Positions 9,107 through 19,088 of a stretch of 64,000 bases of DNA are shown here, in pieces. Location: the NCBI GenBank assembly GCA_027486755.1, contig JAIXOM010000059.1:276454-340453 (forward strand), given 5' to 3'. A program made the translations under genes and the position numbers. Numbering within the stretch: position 1 is the first letter of the stretch; every line of letters begins with the position of its first letter. This DNA is from Comamonadaceae bacterium. Lineage in GTDB: Bacteria > Pseudomonadota > Gammaproteobacteria > Burkholderiales > Burkholderiaceae_C. A model generated the notes under the pieces. The model was not told the origin of the DNA and made no database searches. It worked only from the letters and a program-made list of their open reading frames with translations.

Positions 9107-9466
9107 ATGCCTCGCGTCAAACGTGGCGTCACCGCCCGCGCTCGTCACAAAAAAGTTCTCGCCCTGGCTAAGGGTTTTCGCGGCCGCCGCGGCAATGTCT
9201 TTCGCGTCGCCAAACAGGCGGTGATGAAGGCGGGCCAATATGCCTACCGTGATCGCCGCACCAAAAAGCGCGTGTTCCGCCAGTTGTGGATCGCCCGTAT
9301 CAATGCGGCCAGCCGTTCATTCGGCATGACCTACAGCCAGTTCGCCAATGGCCTGAAAAAAGCCGGTATCGAAATCGACCGCAAGGTACTTTCCGATCTG
9401 GCCATCCACGACAGCGCCGCCTTTGGCGCCATCGTGGCACAAGCCAAGGCTAGCCTGGCGGCTTGA
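9107..9466 (+). CDS. rplT: 50S ribosomal protein L20
   Basis: [51 protein letters not shown]. Confidence 0.98.
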   Translation: MPRVKRGVTARARHKKVLALAKGFRGRRGNVFRVAKQAVMKAGQYAYRDRRTKKRVFRQLWIARINAASRSFGMTYSQFANGLKKAGIEIDRKVLSDLAIHDSAAFGAIVAQAKASLAA

Positions 9467-9520
9467 TCCTGCCAGCGCCTGTACCGCCTGTGTCTCGGCA
9501 GGGCGGTGCAGCGGCTCAGC

Positions 9521-9554
9521 GGGCCGGGGCTTGTCAAAGGCTCTGGCCCTTTTT
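9521..9554 (+). terminator. Intrinsic terminator/attenuator between rplT and pheS
   Basis: GGGCCGGGGC-loop-GCTCTGGCCC-TTTTT; 10-bp stem with G-U pairs. Confidence 0.72.
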
Positions 9555-9600
9555 CATGGGCCTGTCATGGCCGTGAATCCCTCCGAAATTTGCACACACC

Positions 9601-10662
9601 ATGAGCTCACAATCGATCCTTGATGATCTGGTCGACCAGGCCCGCAGCAGCTTTGCTCAGGCGCTGAGCCCCGCTGATCTGGAAAACGCAAAAGCTGTCT
9701 TCCTGGGTAAGGCCGGCCGGGTGACCGAGCTCATGAAAGGCCTGGCCGCATTGAGCGTGGACGAGAAGAAGTCCCGCGGCGCGGCCATCAACCAAACCAA
9801 GCAGGCCATTGAGCAGGCCCTGACTGAGCGCCGCCAGGCCCTGGCGCAGGCCGAACTCGATGCCCAACTCAGAGCAGAAGCTTTGGATGTGAGCCTGCCC
9901 GGCCGCCAGCGCATGCCCGGCGGCTTGCATCCGGTCAGTCTGACCATGGAGCGCATTGAAGCCATCTTCGGCTCCATGGGCTTTGATGTGGCTCAGGGCC
10001 CTGAGATCGAGACCGACTGGTTCAATTTCACCGCGCTCAACACGCCTGCCGATCATCCAGCACGCTCGATGCACGACACCTTTTACGTCGAAGGTGGCAC
10101 GCCCGATGAGCCGCATTTGCTGCGCACCCACACCAGCCCGATGCAGATCCGCTACGCAGTGCAGCATGTCAAGAAGCACCGCGCGCTGATCGAGCGGGGC
10201 GAACTCATGCCCGAGATTCGGGTGATCGCGCCCGGCCGTACCTACCGGGTCGACAGCGACGCCACCCATTCGCCGATGTTCCATCAGTGCGAGGGCTTGT
10301 GGATCGGTGAGAACGTGAGCTTCAAGGACCTGAAGGTGGTGTTCACCGATTTCTGCCGCACCTTTTTTGAATCCAAAGACTTGGTGCTGCGTTTTCGGCC
10401 CAGCTTTTTCCCCTTCACCGAGCCCAGCGCCGAAATTGATATCCAGTTCCAGGCTGGGCCCTTGGCTGGACGCTGGCTGGAGGTGGCCGGCTCGGGCCAG
10501 GTGCATCCGAACGTGGTGCGCAACATGGGGTTGGACCCCGAGAAGTACATCGGCTTTGCCTTCGGCATGGGCCCGGATCGCCTGACCATGTTGCGCTATG
10601 GGGTCAATGACCTGCGCCTGTTTTTTGACGGCGACATTCGCTTTCTGGCGCAGTTCAATTGA
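9601..10662 (+). CDS. pheS: Phenylalanyl-tRNA synthetase alpha subunit
   Basis: 353 aa; [23 protein letters not shown] and [14 protein letters not shown] motifs. Confidence 0.98.
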   Translation: MSSQSILDDLVDQARSSFAQALSPADLENAKAVFLGKAGRVTELMKGLAALSVDEKKSRGAAINQTKQAIEQALTERRQALAQAELDAQLRAEALDVSLPGRQRMPGGLHPVSLTMERIEAIFGSMGFDVAQGPEIETDWFNFTALNTPADHPARSMHDTFYVEGGTPDEPHLLRTHTSPMQIRYAVQHVKKHRALIERGELMPEIRVIAPGRTYRVDSDATHSPMFHQCEGLWIGENVSFKDLKVVFTDFCRTFFESKDLVLRFRPSFFPFTEPSAEIDIQFQAGPLAGRWLEVAGSGQVHPNVVRNMGLDPEKYIGFAFGMGPDRLTMLRYGVNDLRLFFDGDIRFLAQFN

Positions 10663-10728
10663 ACTGCTAGCGCACTAAGCTTCGCCTCACCATTTTTCGA
10701 TCGTCACTGCTGAACAAGAAACGACGCC

Positions 10729-13155
10729 ATGCAATTTCCCGAGTCCTGGTTGCGCGAGTTTTGCAACCCCGCGCTGTCGACCCAGCAACTGGCTGACACC
10801 CTCACCATGGGAGGGCTAGAGGTTGAGGAGCTTCGCCCGGTTGCGCCTGCCTTCTCCCACATCGTGGTCGGCGAGATACGCGAGGCGGTGCAGCACCCCA
10901 ACGCCGACAAGCTGCGGGTCTGCCAGGTGGATGTGGGGCAGGGCGCCTTGCTGAACATCGTCTGCGGCGCCCCTAACGCCCGGGTCGGCATCCGGGTGCC
11001 CTGCGCGCTGGTGGGCGCGCAGCTGCCGCCCGGCGAGGACGGCAAGCCGTTTGAGATCAAGGTCGGCAAGCTGCGCGGCGTTGAAAGCTACGGCATGCTG
11101 TGTTCGGCCCGCGAGCTCAAACTGTCGGAGGACCATGGCGGCCTGCTCGAGCTGGCCGCCGACGCGCCTTTGGGGCAGGACATCCGGACCCATTTGAATC
11201 TGGATGACACCCTTTTTACCCTCAAGCTCACGCCCAATCTGGCCCACTGCCTGAGCGTGCATGGCGTGGCGCGTGAGCTGTCTGCGCTGACCGGCGCGCC
11301 GCTCAAGCAGCCGCACTTCAAAGCGGTCACGGTGAACGACGACAGCCGGCTGGCGGTGCGCATCAGCGCGCCGGACCTGTGCGGCCGCTTCTCGGGCCGG
11401 GTGATCCGCGGCGTCAATACCCGGGCGGCGACACCGCCCTGGGTGGTCGAGCGTCTGGCCCGCTGTGGTCAGCGCTCGGTCAGCCCGCTGGTCGACATCT
11501 CCAACTATGTGATGTTCGAACTCGGCCGGCCCTCGCACATTTTTGACCTCGACAAGATCCATGGCGGTTTGGACGTGCGCTGGGGCCGTGAGGGTGAGAC
11601 GCTCAAGCTGCTCAACGGCAACACCATCACTGTCGATGGCAAGGTGGGCGTCATCGCTGACGAGGCGCAAGTCGAGTCGCTGGCCGGCATCATGGGTGGC
11701 GACGCTACCGCTGTTTCAGACGAGACCCAGAATGTTTATGTCGAGGCCGCCTTCTGGTGGCCGCGCTCGGTGGCTGGCCGTTCGCGCCGTTTCAATTTTT
11801 CCACCGACGCCGGGCATCGTTTTGAGCGCGGCGTGGATCCCGCCACCACCGTGCAGCACATCGAGCGCATCACCGAACTGGTGCTGGCCATCTGCGGCGG
11901 CGAGCAGACCCGCTGCGGCCCGATCGACGACCAGCAGGTGCAGCTGCCTTCGCCCACACCGGTGACCCTGCGGGTGGCACGGGCGGCCAAGGTGATTGGC
12001 ATGCCTTTGACGCAGGCGCAGTGCGTGGACGCGCTCTCCCGTTTGGGCCTGCCGCTGCAGCAAGGAGATGGCACGATCACAGTGACGCCGCCGAGCTACC
12101 GCTTTGATCTGCAGATCGAGGAAGATCTGATTGAGGAAGTGGTGCGCATGGTCGGCTACGACGCGCTGCCTGAATCCCCGCCGCTGGCCCCCACCAGCGC
12201 GCGGCTGCGGCCCGAGTCCGAACGCAGCTCTTTTGCTTTGCGGCGCAGCCTGGCGGCACTGGGTTACCAGGAAACCATCAACTTCAGCTTTGTGCAGGAG
12301 CGCTGGGAGCATGAGCTGGCGGGCAACCCGAACCCGATCAAGCTGCTCAACCCGATTGCCAGCCCGATGAGCGTGATGCGCTCTTCTTTGATCGGTTCGC
12401 TGCTACAAGTGCTCAAGTTCAACCAGGACCGCAAGGCCGCGCGGGTTCGGGTGTTCGAGCTGGGCCGGGTGTTCCTGCGCGATGCCAGTGTGGCCGGCAG
12501 CGACAGCACCGTGGCGGGTCTGCACCAGCCCATGCGGGTGGCCGGCTTGGCCAGCGGCCCGCTGGAGTCGGCCGGTTGGGCGCAGGAGTCGCGCCTGGTC
12601 GACTTTTTTGACATCAAGGGTGATCTGGAGGCCTTGATGGCACCGGCCCGTGCCGTGTTCGAGCCGGTGTCGCACCCGGCCCTGCATCCAGGGCGCAGCG
12701 CCAGCCTGACCATAGACGGGCAGCGCGTCGGCGTGGTGGGGCAACTCCATCCGCGCTGGCGCCAGGCTTATGAGCTGACGCAAACCCCGGTGCTGTTTGA
12801 GCTGGACCTTGAAGCCCTGCTGCGTCGGCCTGTCCCCGCTTTTGCGGGCGTCAGTCGTCTGCAACCGGTCGAGCGTGACATTGCGGTGATCGTCAGCGAG
12901 TCTGTGACGCATGCGCAGCTGATGGCGCAGGTCCACTCAGCGCCCACCCAGGGCCTGCTGCGCTCTGCAACCCTTTTTGATATTTACCGCGCCAAGGAGG
13001 CGGGTGCTGGCATGGCGCTGGGGGAAAAGAGCCTGGCCGTGCGCCTGGTGCTCAGTGACGAGCAGGCTACACTGACGGAAGAGCAGATTGATCAGGCGGT
13101 GCGCGCGGTGATCGACCGTTTGCAGTCGCAGCTGGGTGCGCGGCTGCGCGCCTGA
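10729..13155 (+). CDS. pheT: Phenylalanyl-tRNA synthetase beta subunit
   Basis: 808 aa with N-terminal tRNA-binding domain, B5 region and C-terminal FDX-ACB domain; follows pheS. Confidence 0.98.
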   Translation: MQFPESWLREFCNPALSTQQLADTLTMGGLEVEELRPVAPAFSHIVVGEIREAVQHPNADKLRVCQVDVGQGALLNIVCGAPNARVGIRVPCALVGAQLPPGEDGKPFEIKVGKLRGVESYGMLCSARELKLSEDHGGLLELAADAPLGQDIRTHLNLDDTLFTLKLTPNLAHCLSVHGVARELSALTGAPLKQPHFKAVTVNDDSRLAVRISAPDLCGRFSGRVIRGVNTRAATPPWVVERLARCGQRSVSPLVDISNYVMFELGRPSHIFDLDKIHGGLDVRWGREGETLKLLNGNTITVDGKVGVIADEAQVESLAGIMGGDATAVSDETQNVYVEAAFWWPRSVAGRSRRFNFSTDAGHRFERGVDPATTVQHIERITELVLAICGGEQTRCGPIDDQQVQLPSPTPVTLRVARAAKVIGMPLTQAQCVDALSRLGLPLQQGDGTITVTPPSYRFDLQIEEDLIEEVVRMVGYDALPESPPLAPTSARLRPESERSSFALRRSLAALGYQETINFSFVQERWEHELAGNPNPIKLLNPIASPMSVMRSSLIGSLLQVLKFNQDRKAARVRVFELGRVFLRDASVAGSDSTVAGLHQPMRVAGLASGPLESAGWAQESRLVDFFDIKGDLEALMAPARAVFEPVSHPALHPGRSASLTIDGQRVGVVGQLHPRWRQAYELTQTPVLFELDLEALLRRPVPAFAGVSRLQPVERDIAVIVSESVTHAQLMAQVHSAPTQGLLRSATLFDIYRAKEAGAGMALGEKSLAVRLVLSDEQATLTEEQIDQAVRAVIDRLQSQLGARLRA

Positions 13156-13183
13156 CCCGACCCCTGGATGGATTGCGCTTGTC

Positions 13184-13501
13184 ATGGAACTGTCTGTCGA
13201 AACCCTGGAAACCCCGGCGCTGACCAAGGCCGACTTGGCTGATCTCTTGTTCGGTCAGATTGGCCTGAACAAGCGCGAGTCGAAAGACATGGTCGACGCC
13301 TTCTTCACCTTGATCTCTGACAGCCTGGTCGAGGGGCAGGATGTCAAGATCTCCAGCTTCGGAAATTTTCAGATCCGTACCAAGGCACCGCGGCCCGGGC
13401 GCAATCCGCGCACCGGCCAGGAAATTCCCATCGAAGCGCGTCGGGTGGTGACTTTCCACGCCAGCCCCAAGCTCAAGGAACAGATCCAGGGCCCTGTGTA
13501 A
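13184..13501 (+). CDS. ihfA: Integration host factor alpha subunit
   Basis: LTKADLADLLFGQIGLNKRESKDMVDAFF...ISSFGNFQIRTKAPRPGRNPRTGQEIPI; directly after pheT. Confidence 0.96.
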   Translation: MELSVETLETPALTKADLADLLFGQIGLNKRESKDMVDAFFTLISDSLVEGQDVKISSFGNFQIRTKAPRPGRNPRTGQEIPIEARRVVTFHASPKLKEQIQGPV

Positions 13502-13614
13502 AGCACAGCTCGAGCGCCAGCCCAGACCCTTGCACGGCGGGTAGAAAAATTTCCCTGGAATCAATTGCGCGCGGCGCCGACTTGAAGTAGATTCCTCCTT
13601 CCTTTGACGCTGCG

Positions 13615-14097
13615 GTGATGCACTTGGAGACTGTCCTTCCCCCCATACCAGCCAAGCGCTACTTCACCATCGGTGAGGTTGGCGAGTTGTGCGGCGTCAA
13701 GCCGCATGTGCTGCGCTACTGGGAGCAGGAATTTACGCAGCTCAAGCCGATGAAGCGCCGCGGCAACCGGCGCTATTACCAGCACCATGAGGTGTTGATG
13801 ATTCGGCGCATCCGTGATCTGCTGTATGAGCAGGGCTTTACCATCAGCGGCGCGCGCAACAAGTTGCAGGAGTTCATGCAGGCCGAGCGCGACCGTCGTC
13901 GGCAGGGTCAGGGCGTGCTTGAAGGCGTGGATGTCGAAGGCCATGACGCGTTAGCGGCAGAGCCTTTGCTCGAGAGTAACTTTAATGCGGTAGCTGCGAG
14001 TTTTTCCGCCATGTCCCTTGAAGGCGTGGAGCTCATGCGCCGAGAGCTCTCGGAGATACGCAGGCTCCTGAGCGCTGAAGTTCAACTGGCCCACTGA
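13615..14097 (+). CDS. MerR family transcriptional regulator
   Basis: RYFTIGEVGELCGVKPHVLRYWEQEFTQLKPMKRRGNRRYYQHHEVLMI; downstream of ihfA. Confidence 0.9.
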   Translation: MMHLETVLPPIPAKRYFTIGEVGELCGVKPHVLRYWEQEFTQLKPMKRRGNRRYYQHHEVLMIRRIRDLLYEQGFTISGARNKLQEFMQAERDRRRQGQGVLEGVDVEGHDALAAEPLLESNFNAVAASFSAMSLEGVELMRRELSEIRRLLSAEVQLAH

Positions 14098-14110
14098 AGC
14101 AAGCTATAAT
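14081..14110 (+). promoter_or_regulatory. Sigma70-like promoter for tRNA-Pro
   Basis: TTCAAC-18 nt-TATAAT, with the -10 ending 9 nt before the tRNA; the -35 lies in the end of the merR gene. Confidence 0.55.
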
Positions 14111-14119
14111 TTTCAGCTT

Positions 14120-14196
14120 CGGTGTGTGGCGCAGCCTGGTAGCGCACTTGCATGGGGTGCAAGGGGTCGAAGGTTCGAATCCTTTCACACCGACCA
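14120..14196 (+). tRNA. tRNA-Pro (anticodon GGG), 77 nt with encoded CCA
   Basis: CGGTGTG...CACACCG-ACCA acceptor, anticodon arm CTTGC-ATGGGGT-GCAAG, T-loop GGTTCGAATCC. Confidence 0.95.
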
Positions 14197-14204
14197 ATCT
14201 TTTC

Positions 14205-14233
14205 AAAGCCCGCTGTCTGCGACGCGGGCTTTT
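14205..14233 (+). terminator. Rho-independent terminator after tRNA-Pro
   Basis: AAAGCCCGC...GCGGGCTTTT. Confidence 0.8.
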
Positions 14234-14251
14234 CCTTTTGTAACGAAATTG

Positions 14252-14275
14252 TGGCCAATGGATAACTTTTGGCCA
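14252..14275. repeat. Inverted repeat TGGCCAA-N10-TTGGCCA, candidate operator upstream of the T1SS locus
   Basis: 7-bp perfect arms. Confidence 0.45.
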
Positions 14276-14379
14276 TCCTCATGCGTTACGAATTGCTACA
14301 TAATCAGTTCCTACTGGTTGAGCATTTCTGCTTGTTGATGATTTGAAGTACGGGTTCCACGGTGGACCGCATGCCGGGT

Positions 14380-14404
14380 CGACACCAAGCTTTTCTTGGT
14401 GTCG
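14380..14404. repeat. Perfect 10-bp hairpin CGACACCAAG-CTTTT-CTTGGTGTCG upstream of the T1SS locus
   Basis: Direct reading; no poly-T directly after the stem; 30 nt before the TolC-like start. Confidence 0.6.
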
Positions 14405-14433
14405 GCTGTTATACCCTGTGATGGCCTTAGCGC

Positions 14434-15753
14434 ATGCATATCGTTAAATTTTCATGCTGGTGGCTGCTGTGCCTGATCGGCTCAGCAGCAGTGCCCGTTC
14501 AGGCGGGGAGCATGATTGATTTGCTCAACCTGACTTTCCAGGGCAATCCTGCGCTCAGAAGCCAAGCCCAGCTGGTGCAGGCCTCGCAGGCCGAGATCCG
14601 GGGGGCCAACTGGCAGTTCTTTCCAACCCCCTCGGTGTCGGTGGAACAGGTCAACGCCTCGCAGAACGATTCGTCTTACAACAGCAAGGACGGCCGGGTG
14701 CTCACGCTCAGGCTGCAGCAGCCGCTATGGACCGGCGGCCGCCTGACGGCCGGCGTGGGTCGGGCCGAAGCCGGAATGGCTGCCGCCCAGGCCCAAATGG
14801 AAGAGACGCGTCAGCAATTGGCGCTGCGCACCATACAGGCCTGGGGCGAATGGAAAGCCGGCCAGCAAAAGCTCGCTGCGCTACGTGGTAGCGTGCAGAC
14901 GCATCAGAAATTGGTAGCCTTGATTCAGCGCCGCATTGACGGAGGGGTCTCGGCCTTGGCCGACGAGGTGCTGGCCCAGGGGCGCCTGGAGCAGACGCTG
15001 GCCGATGCGATGGCTGCGCAGTCGCAGCTGACGGCGGCTCTGGCCAAGCTGGAATCGCTGACGGGGCAGCGTGTGGCCGATGAACAGGTCAGTGCTTACT
15101 CGGTCGCGGCGGTCGAGCCGGTCGGACAGCTCGCCGCCTTGCTCGATAACGCATGGCTGAACAGCCCGACTGCCATGAAGTTGCGGGCCCAGGTCCGGCA
15201 GCAGGAACTCGATGTCGAGATTCGTAAGGCTCAATTGCTGCCCGAGGTCTATGCCCGCGCCGAACATCAGCAAGGCAGTTTTACCTCTTTCGGTCCGAGC
15301 TCGGCCAATCGGTTTTTCATTGGCCTGTCGGCGACTCCTGGTGCCGGTTTGTCGGCCCTCTCGGGGGTAGATGCTGCGGTGGCCCGCTTGCAGTCCTTCC
15401 AGTCTGAACTCGATGCCACCCGCCGTAGCCTGATTGAACAAGTCAGCCTCGAGCATGTGTCGGCGCTCACCCAGGCACAGCGACGCCTCAGTTTGCGCTC
15501 GGGCTTGAGCTCAACCCAGGCCATGGTTGATTCCTGGGACCGGCAGTTTCTGGCAGGCCGCAAGACCTGGGTTGAGGTGATGAATGCAGCCCGCGAGTTA
15601 GCGCAGGCACAGACCGCGCTGGCCGAGGTCGAGGTGGGCTATGTGGTGGCCACCTGGCGCCTGGCTGTGCTCGCCGAAGGCGTGCCGGCCATCATCAGCG
15701 GATTGGGCGCGCCGATCCAGGCCACGCCAGCGAGCAACCCGATGCGCCCATGA
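14434..15753 (+). CDS. TolC-family outer membrane efflux protein (type I secretion)
   Basis: 439 aa with signal peptide and OEP-like coiled-coil repeats (LLNLTFQGNPALRSQAQLVQASQAEIRGANWQFFP). Confidence 0.85.
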   Translation: MHIVKFSCWWLLCLIGSAAVPVQAGSMIDLLNLTFQGNPALRSQAQLVQASQAEIRGANWQFFPTPSVSVEQVNASQNDSSYNSKDGRVLTLRLQQPLWTGGRLTAGVGRAEAGMAAAQAQMEETRQQLALRTIQAWGEWKAGQQKLAALRGSVQTHQKLVALIQRRIDGGVSALADEVLAQGRLEQTLADAMAAQSQLTAALAKLESLTGQRVADEQVSAYSVAAVEPVGQLAALLDNAWLNSPTAMKLRAQVRQQELDVEIRKAQLLPEVYARAEHQQGSFTSFGPSSANRFFIGLSATPGAGLSALSGVDAAVARLQSFQSELDATRRSLIEQVSLEHVSALTQAQRRLSLRSGLSSTQAMVDSWDRQFLAGRKTWVEVMNAARELAQAQTALAEVEVGYVVATWRLAVLAEGVPAIISGLGAPIQATPASNPMRP

Positions 15754-15766
15754 CGTTTCAGGCACT

Positions 15767-17908
15767 ATGAACATACTCTTTCCCTTGCTGATGCGCCTGG
15801 CGCAAATCCAGTCGGAGCCGGTAGACCGACTGGCCTTGCAGGCCGCCATCGAACAAATCGATAAGCAGGAGCAGACGGTGGAGCCGTCCTCGCCGCGCCA
15901 GTTCATCGAGCAAGTGCTGCAATCGCTACAGCTGCCCAAGGCGCGCTTTCTCAAGTCATCCTCTGTCGATCCGGCCGCCTGTCCTTGTCTGATTCACCGG
16001 CCGGACCAGGGCTGGGCCCTCTTGCGCGGCCGCACCGCGCAAAACGAGTGGCTGACGGAGACCTATGACGCCCAGACCAACCGCTGGGTCGAAACGCCTC
16101 GCCATGCCTTGAGTGAATGGCTGGTGCTCAAGGTCAAGCTGGCCCGTCCCTATGACGCGGCCGGCAGCGAGGTGTTCAAGTTGATCCTGCGCGAGGTCTT
16201 CTCGCGCAGGCGCATCTGGATCGAAGGCGCACTGGCGGGCCTGACCATCAACACCATCGCCTTGGCAACCTCTTTTTACAGCATGCAGGTCTACGACCGG
16301 GTGGTGCCCACCGGCGCCAGCCAGACCCTGTGGGTACTGACCACCGGTGTGCTGCTGGCGGTTTTTTTCGAGACCCTGGCCAAGCTGGCGCGCGCGCGCC
16401 TGTTTGAGCAGTTGGTCGATCATGTCGACCAAAAGCTCGCGCGCGAGGTCTACAGTCGCTTTCTGTCCATCCGGCTTGACCAACTGCCGCGCAGCGTTGG
16501 CTCGCTGGCTGCACAGCTCAAAGGCTATGAGACGGTACGCGGCTTTTTGACGGCGGTCACCTCGCACGTCATGATCGATGTGCCTTTTGCGCTGCTGTTT
16601 CTGCTGGTGATCTTTTGGGTAGGCGGCTGGCTCGCCGCTATACCCCTGGTTTTCTTCCTTATCTCCCTCTCGCTGGGCTTGTTCTTTCGCCGCCGGGTTG
16701 ACGTGCTGAGCAAGAAGGCCAATGCGGCCAGCAACTTCAAGACGGGTTTGCTGGTGGAAACGGTCGAAGGCGCCGAAACCATCAAGTCCGGCCAAAGCGG
16801 CTGGCGCATGCTCTCGCGCTGGATAGGCACCACCGACGAGGCGCGTGATGTCGAGCAGGAGATGCGCCGGGTCAGTGAATACAGCCAGTTCATGCTCGCT
16901 GGCATGCAGCAGCTGTCGTACATCTTGATGGTTGCCGCTGGCGCTATGCAGATCTCGCGTGGCGAATTGACCATGGGTGCCATGATCGCCTGCTCCATCC
17001 TCTCAGGCCGGGTGCTTGGCCCGGTAGCCGCCCTGCCGGATCGCCTGATCCAGTGGGCCCATACCCGCACTGCCTTGCAAGGACTTGATCGCATCTGGTC
17101 ACTGCAGGATGACCATCACGGTCAGGAGCAGGCGATCGCGCCGCAGACCATCAAGGGCCATTACAGCTTTGAAAAGGTCGCCGCCAGCTATGGTCAGGGC
17201 CAGGCACTGGCCATTGCTGAGCTACAGATTCAGCCGGGCGAGAAGATCGGTGTGCTCGGCCCCATAGGCGCGGGCAAGACCACCTTCCTGCGCTTGCTCA
17301 GTGGCATGTACAAGCCGCAGACGGGCTTGGTCCGCATCGATGGGCTTGATCTGGCCCATGTGTCTAAGCCGGTGCTGGCCGAGCGGGTTGGCTATTTGCA
17401 GCAAGAGGGGCGCCTATTTGCTGGCACTTTGCGCGAGAACCTGATCCTCGGTCTGATCGATCCGGGTGATGATGTGATCCTGGAGGCCGCGCGGGTGACC
17501 GGTCTGATGCAGTCGGTCATTAGCCCCAATCCCCAGGGCTTGCAGCAGATGATTCACGAAGGTGGAACCGGCCTGTCGTCGGGACAGCGTCAACTGGTCA
17601 ACCTCACTCGCGTGTTTCTGCGTCACCCTCGTGTCTGGTTGCTCGATGAGCCGACTGCCTCGATGGACGGCGCGCTTGAGCAGCATATTTTGGGGGCTCT
17701 GGCCAAATCTCTGCAGCCCGAGGATGTGTTGGTGGTGGTCACCCACAAGCCCGAATTGCTGCGCTTGGTCAATCGCATCATCGTGATTGCCAACCATCAA
17801 ATCGTCATGGATGGGCCCAAGGACGCGGTGCTGCAGCGCTTGAGCCAAGGCCGTAACCAGGCGCAGCCAGCCGGCGCTTCGCCGCCCGCGCAAGGAGCAG
17901 TCGCATGA
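15767..17908 (+). CDS. Type I secretion permease/ATPase (ABC, LapB/HlyB-like)
   Basis: N-terminal degenerate C39-like region, TM domain (ATSFYSMQVYDRVVPTGASQTLWVL), Walker A GPIGAGKTT, signature LSSGQRQ, Walker B VWLLDEP. Confidence 0.92.
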   Translation: MNILFPLLMRLAQIQSEPVDRLALQAAIEQIDKQEQTVEPSSPRQFIEQVLQSLQLPKARFLKSSSVDPAACPCLIHRPDQGWALLRGRTAQNEWLTETYDAQTNRWVETPRHALSEWLVLKVKLARPYDAAGSEVFKLILREVFSRRRIWIEGALAGLTINTIALATSFYSMQVYDRVVPTGASQTLWVLTTGVLLAVFFETLAKLARARLFEQLVDHVDQKLAREVYSRFLSIRLDQLPRSVGSLAAQLKGYETVRGFLTAVTSHVMIDVPFALLFLLVIFWVGGWLAAIPLVFFLISLSLGLFFRRRVDVLSKKANAASNFKTGLLVETVEGAETIKSGQSGWRMLSRWIGTTDEARDVEQEMRRVSEYSQFMLAGMQQLSYILMVAAGAMQISRGELTMGAMIACSILSGRVLGPVAALPDRLIQWAHTRTALQGLDRIWSLQDDHHGQEQAIAPQTIKGHYSFEKVAASYGQGQALAIAELQIQPGEKIGVLGPIGAGKTTFLRLLSGMYKPQTGLVRIDGLDLAHVSKPVLAERVGYLQQEGRLFAGTLRENLILGLIDPGDDVILEAARVTGLMQSVISPNPQGLQQMIHEGGTGLSSGQRQLVNLTRVFLRHPRVWLLDEPTASMDGALEQHILGALAKSLQPEDVLVVVTHKPELLRLVNRIIVIANHQIVMDGPKDAVLQRLSQGRNQAQPAGASPPAQGAVA

Positions 17909-19065
17909 GCGAGCGCAAATCGGGTTTCGGCCCTTCCCTCATTGTTGTTCTGGCGGTGATGTTTTCCGTCTTCATCGCTTGGGCCGCCTGGTTCGAGATC
18001 GACCAGACGGTGCGGGCCCAGGGCTCGGTCATCACCAGCGCCCGCACCCAGATCATCCAGGCGGCAGACGGAGGTGTGCTGGCTCAGATCCTGGTTCAGG
18101 AAGGGCAGGAGGTCAAACCGGGGCAGCGGCTGGCTATGCTGGAGAAGGACCGCAGCAGCGCATCGTTCGAGGAAAGTCGGGCCAAAGTGGCTGCCTTGCA
18201 GGCGGCCCTGATCCGCGCCCGCTCCGAATCGCAGGGCGTGCAAAGCAGCAAGCCGGTGTTTCCCGCATCGGTTCGGGCCTATCCCGACTTTGTGGCAGCG
18301 CAGGAAAGGCTCTTTGCCCAAAAGCGCGCCAGCCTGCTCGACACCACTGAGTCGCTCGAAGACGCCCTCAAGCTGGCGCGTGAAGAGCTGGAGATGAACC
18401 AGAAACTGCTCAAGTCCGGCGACGTCAGCCGCCTGGAGGTCATGCGGGCCTTGCGGCAAGTCAGTGACCTGGAGGCGCGCCTGAGTGAGGCGCGCAACAA
18501 GTACCTGCAGGAAGCCAGGTTGGAGGTCGCCCGCTTGGAGGACGAGTTGTCCTCGCAGCGCTACAAGCTCGACGAGCGGCGCAGCGTGCTCGAGCACACC
18601 GACTTGATCGCTCCGGTGGCGGGCATCGTCAAGTACCTGCGGGTCAATACGGTGGGCGGGGTGCTGCGCGCCGGTGATGAGCTGATGCAGATCTCGCCGA
18701 CCGACAGCGAAATGGTCATCGAGGCCAAGATCAACCCGGTGGACATCGGCCAGCTCGAACTCGGACTGCCGGTCCAGATCAAGCTCGATGCGTTTGACTA
18801 CTCCGTCTATGGAATGCTCTCTGGAAAGCTCACCTACATCAGCTCCGATACGCTGGTGGAGCAGGCCCCCAACGGCCAGTCGACGAGTACCTACCGGGCG
18901 CAGATCAAGCTCGATGCTGTCCAAGACAATCTGGCCCTGGCCAAGGTCGCCCTCAAGCCCGGCATGACCGCAACCATTGATGTCAAGACCCGCACCCGCA
19001 GCGTCTTGCGCTATTTGCTCAAGCCTGTGATCAAAACTTTCTCCGGGGCGCTCAACGAGCGCTGA
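17905..19065 (+). CDS. HlyD family periplasmic adaptor (membrane fusion protein)
   Basis: N-terminal TM, lipoyl-like domain (GGVLAQILVQEGQEVKPGQRLAML), C-terminal LKPGMTATIDVKTRTRSVLRYLLKP; ATGA overlap with the ABC gene. Confidence 0.93.
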   Translation: MSERKSGFGPSLIVVLAVMFSVFIAWAAWFEIDQTVRAQGSVITSARTQIIQAADGGVLAQILVQEGQEVKPGQRLAMLEKDRSSASFEESRAKVAALQAALIRARSESQGVQSSKPVFPASVRAYPDFVAAQERLFAQKRASLLDTTESLEDALKLAREELEMNQKLLKSGDVSRLEVMRALRQVSDLEARLSEARNKYLQEARLEVARLEDELSSQRYKLDERRSVLEHTDLIAPVAGIVKYLRVNTVGGVLRAGDELMQISPTDSEMVIEAKINPVDIGQLELGLPVQIKLDAFDYSVYGMLSGKLTYISSDTLVEQAPNGQSTSTYRAQIKLDAVQDNLALAKVALKPGMTATIDVKTRTRSVLRYLLKPVIKTFSGALNER

Positions 19066-19088
19066 ACCTGCTTTCAGGAGTTTCAATC

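Noticed and set aside
14120-14196. tRNA-Pro as attachment site of an integrated genomic island
   Set aside because: No integrase, and I found no second copy of the tRNA 3' end (TTCGAATCCTTTCACACCGACCA) in the window; only locus content hints at acquisition.
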